Shown in pieces: positions 8,416 to 16,716 of a stretch of DNA of 37,349 bases. The DNA is from Sphingomonadaceae bacterium (GTDB lineage Bacteria; Pseudomonadota; Alphaproteobacteria; Sphingomonadales; Sphingomonadaceae). The position numbers were made by a program, and so were the translations under genes. Location: assembly GCA_947472735.1 (NCBI GenBank), contig CANJBY010000017.1:1-37349 (forward strand). The letters are read 5' to 3'. Below the pieces are notes generated by a model. That model made no database searches. It saw only the letters and a list, made by a program, of their open reading frames with translations, and was not told where the DNA came from. Numbering within the stretch: position 1 is the stretch's first letter; the number at the start of each line of letters is the position of its first letter.

Positions 8416-9390
8416 TCACGGCAGCAGCAGTGTCGATCCCGTGGTGCGCCGTGCTTCAAGTTCCGCGTGGGCCTTGGCCGCATCGCGTAGGGGGTAGGTC
8501 TGGCCAATGGTGATCTTCACCTTGCCCGAGCCGATCATCTCCCACACCCGGGCCGCGCCCGCCGCGCGTTCGGCCGGGTCGCGGTAATAGTCCACCATGG
8601 TCGGGCGGGTGACGTAGATCGAGCCCTGCTGCTGGAGCGAGCCCAGCGCTACGCCTGTCACCGGTCCGCTGGCATTGCCAAAGCTGACCAAAGTGCCGCG
8701 CCGCGCCATGGATTTGAGTGAACTTTCCCAGCTAGCCGCGCCAACGCCGTCATAAGCGACGTTGACGCCGCTGCCGCCCGTGGTTTCGCGCACTTTGGCG
8801 ACCAGTTCGGGATCGTCGCTGAGGAACACCGCCTCGGCTCCGGCTTCCTGCGCGAGCGGGAGCTTGGCCTGGCTGCCGACCGTGCCGATCACGCGGACAC
8901 CGCGGGCCTTGAGCCATTGCACCAGGATCAGCCCGACTCCGCCCGCCGCGGCCGGGACCAGCGCCCAGCCACCCGGGGCAACGGGTGCGCAGCGTTCGGC
9001 GAGCATCTCCGTAGTGCCCGCCTTCATCATCGCCGCCGCAGCAGTGCGGCAGTCGATGCTATCGGGCAGAAGATAGAGCGCATCGGCGCGGACGATCCGG
9101 GCGGTGGAATAGGACCCCGAATGACCGGTGTAGACCACCCGGTCACCAGCCTTGAAGTCGTCCACGCCCGGCCCGGTTGCCTCGATTACCCCGGCTCCTT
9201 CCGACCCCAGCAGCAACGGCAGGGGCAGGGCGTAGAGCCCGGAGCGATGATAGGTATCGATAAAATTGAGCCCGCTCGCCTCGTGGCGCAACAGCACTTC
9301 GCCCGATCCGGGCGCGGGCAAATCAACGTCGCGCCATTCAATGACCTCGGGTCCGCCGGTGCGGGTGATGAAGGCTTGGGTCGCACGCAT
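8416..9390 (-). CDS. NADPH:quinone oxidoreductase, zinc-independent MDR family
   Basis: A 324-residue medium-chain reductase that likely reduces quinones or other reactive carbonyls with NADPH. It shows the GroES-like N-terminal domain (GSGEVLLRHEASGLNFIDTY), the quinone-oxidoreductase signature area (LLLGSEGAGVIEATGPGV) and the nucleotide loop AAAGGVGLILVQWLKARG, with no structural zinc cysteine cluster. ATG at 9390 is the natural start; the frame is open further upstream only by chance. It runs divergently from the outer-membrane receptor gene and converges without a gap on the methyltransferase gene. Confidence 0.93.
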   Translation of the reverse strand: MRATQAFITRTGGPEVIEWRDVDLPAPGSGEVLLRHEASGLNFIDTYHRSGLYALPLPLLLGSEGAGVIEATGPGVDDFKAGDRVVYTGHSGSYSTARIVRADALYLLPDSIDCRTAAAAMMKAGTTEMLAERCAPVAPGGWALVPAAAGGVGLILVQWLKARGVRVIGTVGSQAKLPLAQEAGAEAVFLSDDPELVAKVRETTGGSGVNVAYDGVGAASWESSLKSMARRGTLVSFGNASGPVTGVALGSLQQQGSIYVTRPTMVDYYRDPAERAAGAARVWEMIGSGKVKITIGQTYPLRDAAKAHAELEARRTTGSTLLLP

Positions 9391-9520
9391 TGCTGTCTTT
9401 CCTCCTGCGCCGCAGGTTGCGGGATTCGCGGCGCACCGAACCAGTAGACCAAAATTGTCTGGTTTGCAGGGTTGCGCTTTGCCTGCTCCCCTGCTCTTTA
9501 GTTTTTTGGTGCACAAGTTA

Positions 9521-11491
9521 ATGAAACGACTTCGAAGCGGGGTGGAAGCCGGCGCAATCGCGATCGTGCTGAGCCTGCCGCTGCCGGCGCTCGCGCAATC
9601 GGCTGAACCTGCGCCGCGCGCACCGGACAACGCCGTCGCCGATGCTGACGATGCCTTCGGCACCAATACCGGACGCGAGAGCTCTGGCATCTACAACGAA
9701 AGCGACACGCGCGGCTTTTCGCCGCTGCGGGCTGGAAACACCCGCTTCGACGGGATCTATTTCGATCCGGTGGGGATCATATCGGGTCGCCTGCGGCGCA
9801 GTTCCGCGATTCGCGTGGGCTACGCGGCGCTGGACTTTCCGTTCGCCGCGCCGACCGGAATTTTCGACAACGCGCTTCGCAATGCTGGCCGAGACCTCGT
9901 AATCAACCCTGAAGTCGGGGTGACGCCTTATGGCGGTTACCAGCTCGATTTAAGCCTGCTGGTGCCGTTGCGCGGCGACCGGCTGGGCGTTTCGATCAGC
10001 GGCAGCATCAACAGCCCGCACAACCAGGACGGTGCCAGCATTCACAATCGCTCGATTGCGGTAAAGCCGGTCCTGCGGATCAACGATGTCGAATTCAGCC
10101 CATTCTATTCGATCATCGCCAACCGCCGGATCAAGAGCCGCCCGCTCGCGGTGGTAACCGGCAGCACCTTGCCCGACGTGCCCCGCGGCGGGCTATACCT
10201 GGGCGAACCCTGGGCCAAGGGCGGCCAGAACAACGTGCTCTACGGCTTCACACTCAAGGCTCCGATGACCGAGCGCTTGTCGCTGCGCGGCGGTATATTC
10301 CGCGCGAGCCAGTTCCGGTTCGGAGCCTATTCGGACATCTATGCGATCTCCCCGTCGAACCCGAATCAGGCGCGTCATTCGCTGGTAGCGGACCGCAACC
10401 TCGATAACTGGGCGTTGAGCGGGGAAATGCTGCTCGCCTGGCACCGGGTCGGCCCGGTCTGGCAGCATCGGATCATCGCCGGCGTGCGAATGCGCGATCG
10501 GTTGACCGAATCCGGCGGGTCCGCCGTGGTCGATTACGGAACGGTTAGCTACGGCGTGCCGCCCGCCGATCCTGAGCAGGCGTTGGTCTTCGGCCAGCCC
10601 AACACCGGAAAGCTGCGCCAGACATCGCTGATGCTGGGTTACATTGGCGCCCTGGCCGGCGTCGGCAAAGTAAATCTCGGCGTCCAGAAAGTCAGTTACC
10701 GCGCCCGGTTCGAGGATGCTCGCACCGGCCTGACAACGATCTCCCGTGACAATCCGCTAGTCTACAACGCCAGCCTGCTGCTCGACGTGGCTGCCGGTCT
10801 GGCGGTGTTCGGTGGGACCCAGACCGGGCTGGAAGATAGTGGGTCCGCGCCCGACACCGCCACCAATCGCAACGAACAGCTTCCGGCGACCCGTACCCGT
10901 CAGTATGAGGCGGGCCTGCGCTGGGCGTTCGGTCCGGGCACGCTGGTCATGTCGGCGTTCCAGATCACCAAGCCCTACTTCACGTTTGACAGCTCCGGCC
11001 GCTACACCGAACTGGGCGATGTGCGTCACCGGGGCGTCGAGGTTTCGTTATCGGGTCATTTTGCCAACCGGCTGACCTTATTGGCCGGCGGCGTGTTCCT
11101 GAAGCCCGAGGTTTACGGGCCCGCCGTCGACGCCGGTCGGGTCGGTCACCGCCCCGCCGGGACGCCCTCACAATTTGTCCGGCTCGACGCGCAGTACCGC
11201 ACCGATCTGATGGGCGGCTTCACTCCTACGGCCAGCTTCGTTTTCCAGGGTTCGCGGGCGGTCGGCAATCGCCCGCAGGCCAGTCTTGGCGGAGAGCAGC
11301 TGAGCCTTCCTTCGCGGACAACGCTCGACATCGGCTTCCGTCAGCCGCTTCACCTTGCGGGCATGGACATGCGGCTGCTGTTCAACCTGCAGAACCTGTT
11401 CAACGTCCAGGGCTGGCGAGTCTACTCGGCCAACACCATCCAGGTCGAGGATCGCCGGCGCTTCATGCTCAACCTCTCGAGCGAATTCTAG
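9521..11491 (+). CDS. TonB-dependent-receptor-like outer-membrane protein with shortened plug
   Basis: A 656-residue outer-membrane beta-barrel. A signal peptide ends at about residue 25 (LPLPALA before QSAEP). The following region resembles the later part of a receptor plug (RGFSPLRAGNTRFDGIYFDP at residues 64-83). Many alternating strands follow, and the chain ends in Phe, as barrel proteins do. The piece between the signal peptide and the plug-like part is only ~40 residues, and I see no convincing TonB box, so the plug is shorter than usual. The start ATG at 9521 agrees with the signal peptide. It may be a siderophore or other ligand uptake porin; the ligand is unknown. Confidence 0.82.
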   Translation: MKRLRSGVEAGAIAIVLSLPLPALAQSAEPAPRAPDNAVADADDAFGTNTGRESSGIYNESDTRGFSPLRAGNTRFDGIYFDPVGIISGRLRRSSAIRVGYAALDFPFAAPTGIFDNALRNAGRDLVINPEVGVTPYGGYQLDLSLLVPLRGDRLGVSISGSINSPHNQDGASIHNRSIAVKPVLRINDVEFSPFYSIIANRRIKSRPLAVVTGSTLPDVPRGGLYLGEPWAKGGQNNVLYGFTLKAPMTERLSLRGGIFRASQFRFGAYSDIYAISPSNPNQARHSLVADRNLDNWALSGEMLLAWHRVGPVWQHRIIAGVRMRDRLTESGGSAVVDYGTVSYGVPPADPEQALVFGQPNTGKLRQTSLMLGYIGALAGVGKVNLGVQKVSYRARFEDARTGLTTISRDNPLVYNASLLLDVAAGLAVFGGTQTGLEDSGSAPDTATNRNEQLPATRTRQYEAGLRWAFGPGTLVMSAFQITKPYFTFDSSGRYTELGDVRHRGVEVSLSGHFANRLTLLAGGVFLKPEVYGPAVDAGRVGHRPAGTPSQFVRLDAQYRTDLMGGFTPTASFVFQGSRAVGNRPQASLGGEQLSLPSRTTLDIGFRQPLHLAGMDMRLLFNLQNLFNVQGWRVYSANTIQVEDRRRFMLNLSSEF

Positions 11492-11497
11492 ACCGGC

Positions 11498-12364
11498 TCA
11501 ACCTTCCGTGATGCGTAAGTCGATCCGCGCAGATGCGCCTGGCTCCAGCACCGGCATGCTCCAGTCCTCGGCGTGGAATGGGTCCGGCAAGTGGTTGATC
11601 GGCGCGAACACCAGTTCCGCTCCGGTGCCGGGGGCATAAACGTGCAGGTTCTCGGCCCCCGTGGCCTCCAGCGTGATCGTGCCGAGGCCATCCTTGATCT
11701 CGACCTTGCCATCCCAGCGCGTGTAGCAATTGTCGATCGTGATCGACGGGACGGTCATCCCCTTTGACCAGTCACCAAAATGGCGGGCATTGACCAGCTC
11801 ACCGGTAGGGATCTGCTCAAGGTCGGCGAGCGCCATCTCGCGTGCGGAAAATTGCGCCCGGCTGTCGCGCCATCGGCGCAGGCTCGGCCGCAAGCCCAGC
11901 CCGGCAGGCATCGTTTCGGCACCGGTGTTGAACAGTTCGATCGACAGCGCCAGCCCGTTTGCATCCAGCTCGAACCGCTGAATCGCGCGGAACGGCCAGG
12001 GCCAGGCTTCACCCGCAGCGGCTCCGGCATGGTCCAGCACCAGTTCGGCACTGGCGCCGACCAGTTCGCCCAGCATCCAGGGCCTGGTCCAGCCGAGGCC
12101 GTGGACAGCGTGCCGATCTGACGGGTGATTGGGCGGCAAGGCTACGTCGTGCCCGCCAAACTTGAAGCGACCGAGCCGGATCCGATTGCCCCAGGGCACC
12201 AGCGGCGCGCAGGCGGCTTCGAGCGCACTGGCGGAACCGTCGGGAAGCGGGCGCAGCACGTCGTGATCGCGGCGGCTCAGTGCGGCGAGAGCCCCGCCAA
12301 GACCGGGTACGATGGTGGCGCGCCAGTCTCCGGCAGCGATTTCGATAGTTCCCGCGCGGTTCAT
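11498..12364 (-). CDS. Aldose 1-epimerase (galactose mutarotase-like)
   Basis: Interconverts alpha and beta anomers of sugars in the cytoplasm. The 288-residue protein shows the family landmarks: PGLGGALAAL near the N-terminus, PLVPWGNRIRLGRF, NHPSDRHAVHGLGW containing the likely catalytic His, and FAPINHLPDPFHAEDWS near the C-terminus. There is no adjacent sugar catabolic operon, so the physiological sugar cannot be guessed. It converges on the receptor gene with a 6-base gap, and tRNA-Gln lies just upstream on the same strand. Confidence 0.9.
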   Translation of the reverse strand: MNRAGTIEIAAGDWRATIVPGLGGALAALSRRDHDVLRPLPDGSASALEAACAPLVPWGNRIRLGRFKFGGHDVALPPNHPSDRHAVHGLGWTRPWMLGELVGASAELVLDHAGAAAGEAWPWPFRAIQRFELDANGLALSIELFNTGAETMPAGLGLRPSLRRWRDSRAQFSAREMALADLEQIPTGELVNARHFGDWSKGMTVPSITIDNCYTRWDGKVEIKDGLGTITLEATGAENLHVYAPGTGAELVFAPINHLPDPFHAEDWSMPVLEPGASARIDLRITEG

Positions 12365-12416
12365 GGCCTCAGCCTAGGTCACTTTCCGGCGCGAAAGCAA
12401 CCGCTTGATTGGCGGC

Positions 12417-12491
12417 TGGCTGGGGCGGGAGGATTCGAACCTCCGAATGCCGGTACCAAAAACCGGTGCCTTACCACTTGGCGACGCCCCA
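12417..12491 (-). tRNA. tRNA-Gln (anticodon TTG)
   Basis: On the minus strand the acceptor arms TGGGGCG and CGCCCCA pair over 7 bases. The anticodon stem CCGGT/ACCGG encloses the loop TTTTGGT, giving anticodon TTG, and the T-arm GGAGG-TTCGAAT-CCTCC is perfect. The discriminator is G and CCA is encoded (12419-12417). A strong hairpin lies 3 bases before the 5' end. Confidence 0.96.
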
Positions 12492-12494
12492 GCA

Positions 12495-12519
12495 GCGCCG
12501 CCGCGTTAGACGGCGGCGC
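12495..12519 (-). other. Perfect GC hairpin between the glutathione transferase gene and tRNA-Gln
   Basis: GCGCCGCCG (12495-12503) and CGGCGGCGC (12511-12519) form a perfect 9-bp stem with a 7-base loop in the 49 bases between the stop of the transferase gene and the tRNA 5' end. It could end the transferase transcript or mark a processing site for a joint transcript, but no T-run follows. Confidence 0.4.
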
Positions 12520-12540
12520 CGGGAAAGGGAAGGGGGGTTC

Positions 12541-13392
12541 TCAGCCGTTCAGCAGCGCCGGGTCGAGCACGTCAAAATCGGCGGCGGAATGGCGTTCGGC
12601 AATCCCGCGCTGGCTGTTGACCAGTCGGCCGCGCCGTACCGCCGGCCGCGCGTCGATTTCGCCGATCCAGCGGCCGACCGACTCGTATTCATCTACCGAC
12701 AGGAAGTCCCCGGCGTCACCATAGGCTTCCTTGCGATAAAGGTTGCCGAGCCAGGTATAGGCGGCGATGTCGGCGATGGTGTAATCGTCGCCAGCCAAGA
12801 AGCGGCTTTCGCGCAGGCGGTTGTTGGCCACGTCGAACAGGCGCTTGGTTTCCATCGCATAGCGATTGATTGCATATTCGATCTTGATCGGGGCGTAGTT
12901 GTAGAAGTGCCCGAAGCCGCCGCCGATAAACGGCGCGCTGCCCATCTGCCACATCAGCCATGAGAAGCATTCGGCCCGTTCCTTGACCGCGGTCGGCAGG
13001 AAGACGCCAAATTTTTCCGCCAGGTGCACGAGAATCGCGCCGGATTCGAACACCCGGAATTCCTCGGGGCCCGAAGCATCGAGCAGCGCCGGGATCTTCG
13101 AATTGGGATTGAGCGCGACGAAGCCTGAACCGAACTGGTCACCCTTGCCGATGTTGATCAGCCAGGCATCGTACTCAGCGCCGGCGAAACCTGCCGCGAG
13201 TAGTTCCTCGAACATGATCGTCACCTTCACCCCGTTCGGGGTGCCCAGCGAATAGAGCTGGAACGGATGCTTCCCGCGCGGCAGTTCCACTTCGCTTTGC
13301 GCGCCAGCGGTCGGCCGGTTGATGTTGGCGAAGGCGCCGCCGTTATCCTTGTCCCAGGTCCAGACCTTAGGGACGACATATTCTTCGGCCAT
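12541..13392 (-). CDS. yghU: YghU-type glutathione S-transferase / disulfide-bond oxidoreductase
   Basis: A 283-residue nu-class glutathione transferase. Members reduce disulfides and organic peroxides and bind two glutathiones. The family-specific N-terminal extension precedes a thioredoxin-like domain starting around residue 45 (FQLYSLGTPNGVKVTIMFEE), with the glutathione-site segments NPNSKIPAL and FESGAILVHLAEKFG. The helical domain contains FLAGDDYTIADIAAYTW. ATG at 13392 follows GAGGAG at good spacing. It lies upstream of tRNA-Gln on the same strand and 87 bases beyond the dnaA stop. Confidence 0.93.
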   Translation of the reverse strand: MAEEYVVPKVWTWDKDNGGAFANINRPTAGAQSEVELPRGKHPFQLYSLGTPNGVKVTIMFEELLAAGFAGAEYDAWLINIGKGDQFGSGFVALNPNSKIPALLDASGPEEFRVFESGAILVHLAEKFGVFLPTAVKERAECFSWLMWQMGSAPFIGGGFGHFYNYAPIKIEYAINRYAMETKRLFDVANNRLRESRFLAGDDYTIADIAAYTWLGNLYRKEAYGDAGDFLSVDEYESVGRWIGEIDARPAVRRGRLVNSQRGIAERHSAADFDVLDPALLNG

Positions 13393-13479
13393 CGCGGGCT
13401 CCTCTCGGCAGATTGTAAGTTGCTACGCCCATTTCGCGCGTTGCAAGCCGATGTGCAAGACCGTTGCGGCTAGAAACCG

Positions 13480-14970
13480 TCAACTCTCCAACTGGCGCAG
13501 CAGACTGCGGACATCGCCGTCCATATCGGCATCGCGGGTGCGCAGGTCCTCGATCAGGCGAACGGCATGGATCACGGTAGAATGATCGCGACCGCCAAAC
13601 TTGCGCCCGATCTCCGGGTAGGAGCGCGGCGTCAGAACTTTGGCCAGATACATCGCCACCTGCCGCGGACGCACCACGGCGCGCGCCCGGCGCTTGGATG
13701 ACATTTCTGTCCGGTCGACCCGGTAGAACTGGCAGACCGTGCGCTGGATCTCGTCGATGGTGATGCGGCGGCGGTTGGCCGAAAGGATGTCGGTCAACTG
13801 CTCCTCGGCCAACTGGAGCGAAACGGCCTGCCCGGTCAGCTGGGCATAGGCGATCAGCTTGTTAAGGCCGCCGACCAGTTCGCGCACGTTGCGGTTGATG
13901 GTCCGGGCGAGGAACTCGACCACGTCCGAAGGCACCTCTGTGGGAGAGGAAAAGCGCTGCAGCCGGTGCTCGAGGATCATCCGGCGCAGTTCGATGTCGG
14001 CGGGCTGGATATCGGCGACGAGGCCCATCGACAGCCGCGAAAGCAAACGCTGCTCCACCCCGTCGAGCGATTGCGGCGCACGGTCGGCAGCAAAGACCAG
14101 GCGCTTGCCTTCGGCCAGCAGGGCATCGATCGTGTAAAGCAGTTCCTCCTGGGCCGAAGCCTTGCCGATAATGAACTGGATATCGTCCACCAGCAGCAAG
14201 TCAAAGCCGCGCAGGCGCGCCTTGAACTCGATCGTCTGGTTCTGGCGCAGTGCCTGCACGAACTCGACCATGAACCGTTCGGCGGAACAGTAGAAGATCC
14301 GGGCGCGCGGGTGGCTGGCGAGGTAGCTGTGACCGATGGCGTGAAGCAGATGCGTCTTGCCCTGGCCGGTTGCTGCCTTGAGATAGAGCGGGGCGAACTG
14401 CGGCGTTTCGGTCGCCGCCATCCGCTGCGCGGCGTTGGAAGCCAGGACGTTGGCTGCGCCGGTCACGAACGTGGTGAAAGTCAAAGTGGGGTCAAGGCCG
14501 ATCGAGGTCTGCCCGAGCGTTCCCAGATCGCCGCCCAATGCGATTGATCCGGCCTCGCTGCCTAGCACAGAGCCATCATTGGCAGGCCGGCGCGAGGACC
14601 CTTCCTTGCCCAGCCGCAAGTCCGGCATGCCGCGTCGGCCGGGATGGACCGAGACACGCACGTGCTTCACGTCGGGCCGGGCGATCTTCCATGCCAGCGA
14701 GAGCCGGTCGGCGAAGCGGTCGGTTACCCAGTTGGCCGAAAATTCGGTGGGCAGATAGAGATCGAGCGTGCCGGTATCCTTGCAGAAACTACCAAGCTGG
14801 ATCGGCCGGATCCACTGCGCGTGGAGTTGCTGGCCGAGATCCTTACGCAGCCCCAGGCTGATGTCCGCCCAGTCCGCGGCAAGATCCAGAGCTTCCTGAT
14901 CTTCGACCATGCGCGGTCCGACTACCTTTCCTTTGGACGGTGCGCCAGCCGCACGAATACCCCCCGTCAT
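13480..14970 (-). CDS. dnaA: Chromosomal replication initiator DnaA
   Basis: Binds DnaA boxes and opens the origin using ATP. Domain I covers roughly residues 25-110 (WADISLGLRKDLGQQLHAQW). A low-complexity linker follows. The AAA+ domain has Walker A AATGQGKT near residues 199-206 (Ala in place of the first Gly, still within the accepted P-loop pattern) and Walker B LLLVDDIQF near 258-266. Domain IV near the C-terminus carries GGRDHSTVIHA, the box-binding signature. I chose ATG at 14970, giving 496 residues; GTG at 14982 and ATG at 14910 remain possible because ribosome sites are weak. It lies downstream of rpsT and mutM on the same strand, after a long regulatory gap. Confidence 0.96.
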   Translation of the reverse strand: MTGGIRAAGAPSKGKVVGPRMVEDQEALDLAADWADISLGLRKDLGQQLHAQWIRPIQLGSFCKDTGTLDLYLPTEFSANWVTDRFADRLSLAWKIARPDVKHVRVSVHPGRRGMPDLRLGKEGSSRRPANDGSVLGSEAGSIALGGDLGTLGQTSIGLDPTLTFTTFVTGAANVLASNAAQRMAATETPQFAPLYLKAATGQGKTHLLHAIGHSYLASHPRARIFYCSAERFMVEFVQALRQNQTIEFKARLRGFDLLLVDDIQFIIGKASAQEELLYTIDALLAEGKRLVFAADRAPQSLDGVEQRLLSRLSMGLVADIQPADIELRRMILEHRLQRFSSPTEVPSDVVEFLARTINRNVRELVGGLNKLIAYAQLTGQAVSLQLAEEQLTDILSANRRRITIDEIQRTVCQFYRVDRTEMSSKRRARAVVRPRQVAMYLAKVLTPRSYPEIGRKFGGRDHSTVIHAVRLIEDLRTRDADMDGDVRSLLRQLES

Positions 14971-15325
14971 ATCGCCCGTCACTCCCCAAGATTCTCAAAC
15001 CGGCCCAATTGCGTCCCAATTTGGCGACACAACGTCCCCTACGTCCGAACCCCCCGGCAGGACGCATGACACACAATTTAGACATGATACCCTGTGGCGG
15101 AATCGCCGTCGGGCAGGAGCGATTTATGGAGCATCCCGAGCCGCTGGCAAGGTGTGGAACAGTAAAAAAACTGAAATAATCCGCCTTGACTCAGTCCGTA
15201 TGCGCAGTTTCCCGGACCGCATTTTCTAACGTGTTGTTAAGCTTGATTTTAACCTATGTTGGTTTTCCGAATCGCGCAATTCCATGGGGTTGCCGCAGCG
15301 CAGCAGGCGGTCGATCGGGCGCACG
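14971..15325. promoter_or_regulatory. dnaA upstream region rich in GANTC sites
   Basis: This gap between dnaA and rpsT has AT-rich patches (around 15160-15180 and 15230-15265) and holds GANTC at 14990, 15100, 15188 and 15269, with further sites at 15395 and 15407 at the rpsT end. GANTC is the target of the CcrM methyltransferase, which in several alphaproteobacteria affects dnaA transcription. The dnaA promoter must lie here, but I cannot name one -35/-10 pair with confidence. I found no cluster of TTATNCACA boxes, so I do not call an origin. Confidence 0.55.
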
Positions 15326-15353
15326 AAAAAGGCCGGCGGCAATGCCACCGGCC
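15326..15353 (-). terminator. Rho-independent terminator of rpsT
   Basis: On the minus strand a 10-bp stem (GGCCGGTGGC with GCCGCCGGCC, one G-U pair) with loop ATT is followed directly by TTTTT (15330-15326). It lies about 57 bases after the rpsT stop and separates rpsT from dnaA transcription. Confidence 0.85.
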
Positions 15354-15409
15354 CATGTTCCTTGTTCGTCCCACGACCCGCTCCGCCAGGATGCGAATCG
15401 CTGTGCGAA

Positions 15410-15670
15410 TCAGAGCGAGGTAACCGCCTTGGTCAGCCGCGCGAACTTGCGCGCAGCGGTGTTCTTGTGAAGCACACCCCGGGCAACGCCCCGCGCCAGT
15501 TCCGGCTGGGCGGCCGAAAGCGCTTCGGCAGCAACGGTCTTGTCGCCACCGGCGATCGCCGCTTCGACCTTCTTCACGAAAGTACGGATGCGACCGACTC
15601 GGGCACCGTTGATCTCGGCGCGGCGTTCATTGCGGCGGATGCGCTTCTTGGCTTGCGGCGTATTGGCCAT
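15410..15670 (-). CDS. rpsT: 30S ribosomal protein S20
   Basis: An 86-residue, strongly basic protein that binds 16S rRNA in the small subunit. It starts [17 protein letters not shown], typical for S20, continues through [20 protein letters not shown] and ends in the Ala- and Lys-rich helix [17 protein letters not shown]. The gene lies between mutM and dnaA on the same strand, as in many alphaproteobacteria, with a terminator right behind it. The 104-base gap to mutM contains three GANTC sites and probably its own promoter. Confidence 0.97.
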   Translation of the reverse strand: MANTPQAKKRIRRNERRAEINGARVGRIRTFVKKVEAAIAGGDKTVAAEALSAAQPELARGVARGVLHKNTAARKFARLTKAVTSL

Positions 15671-15774
15671 GATCTTCCTTGAATCTCGTGCATACGGGCG
15701 CGGACCAACAAAGAGTCGTCCACGCGGGAAGCGCGGCCCTTAACTGCGGACCTGCGAATCGTCAAGCATTCCCC

Positions 15775-16590
15775 TCACTTCTGGCACTTCGGGCAATACC
15801 AGCTGCTGCGCCCGCCTTGCGCAATCCGCTTCACTACGCCGCCGCAGCGGGTGCAAGCCTGACCCTCGCGATCGTAGACATCGAAGTGCTTGGAGAAATA
15901 TCCGAGCTGTCCGTCGGGCTGGGCATAGTCGCGCAGGGTCGATCCGCCAGCCTCGATCGCCTCCGCGATCACCGCCTTGATCTGCGGCACGAGCCGGGTC
16001 AGAGCGGGGCCGGAGACGTGCCCCGCTGGCTTGCGCGGGTCGATCCCGGCGCGGAACAGCGCCTCGCAAACATAGATGTTGCCAAGCCCGGCGATAATCC
16101 GCTGATCGAGCAGCATCAGTTTGATTGCCGCAGTGCGGCCCGCTAGCGCGACCTTCAGATGGGCTGCATCCAGCGCATCCCCGAGCGGTTCAGGACCCAT
16201 TGCGGCCAACGGCGCCCATTCGTCGAGAGCGGCCGTGTCCACCAAATCGACAGATCCGAACCGGCGCGGATCGCACAGCGAGAGGCGGTGGCCCGCCCCG
16301 GTCTCGAGCACGAGGTGATCGTGCTTGCCCAGTTCTTCCGGTTCGATCCGCCAACGCCCGGACATGCCGAGGTGGAAGACCATGGTCTGCTCCCGATCGG
16401 TGTGGATCAGGCCGTATTTGGCGCGTCGGCCCAGACCGGTGACCAGCGCCCCGGTCAGCGCCTGAGCCAGATCGAGGGGGAAGGGACGCCGCAGGTCCGC
16501 CCGGTTGAGCTGTACCCGCGCAATCCGCTGCCCATCAAGATAGCGGGCAAGGCCGCGGACGGTGGTTTCGACTTCGGGAAGCTCGGGCAT
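15775..16590 (-). CDS. mutM: Formamidopyrimidine-DNA glycosylase
   Basis: Removes 8-oxoguanine and ring-opened purines from DNA and cuts the strand by beta/delta elimination. The 271-residue product starts MPELPEVETTVRGL, with the catalytic Pro after Met removal and the conserved Glu. It contains LIHTDREQTMVFHLGMSGRW and the helix-two-turn-helix segment around MLLDQRIIAGLGNIYVCEALF. The C-terminal zinc finger is complete: CTRCGG near residue 247 and CPKCQ at the end. It is transcribed away from the DUF1993/ubiE cluster and toward rpsT. Confidence 0.97.
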   Translation of the reverse strand: MPELPEVETTVRGLARYLDGQRIARVQLNRADLRRPFPLDLAQALTGALVTGLGRRAKYGLIHTDREQTMVFHLGMSGRWRIEPEELGKHDHLVLETGAGHRLSLCDPRRFGSVDLVDTAALDEWAPLAAMGPEPLGDALDAAHLKVALAGRTAAIKLMLLDQRIIAGLGNIYVCEALFRAGIDPRKPAGHVSGPALTRLVPQIKAVIAEAIEAGGSTLRDYAQPDGQLGYFSKHFDVYDREGQACTRCGGVVKRIAQGGRSSWYCPKCQK

Positions 16591-16716
16591 GCGCCCGACC
16601 TAGGTCGGTCCCTCGAGCATGTCCATCCGGAGCGGTCAGTAGAACAAGAATGCAGTTCCATACCCCGGCGCTTCGGCCTAGGCCGCTGCTGTCAGTCAGT
16701 TCCCCGGGAGATACCG

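Noticed and set aside
15123..15161. DnaA-box-like words (TTATGGAGC, TGTGGAACA) near dnaA
   Set aside because: Each has two or more mismatches to TTATNCACA and they do not form a cluster, so I do not call an origin.
15237..15253. Possible CtrA site TTAA-N8-TTAAC upstream of dnaA
   Set aside because: The accepted full site is TTAA-N7-TTAA; here the spacing is 8, so it does not fit the consensus.
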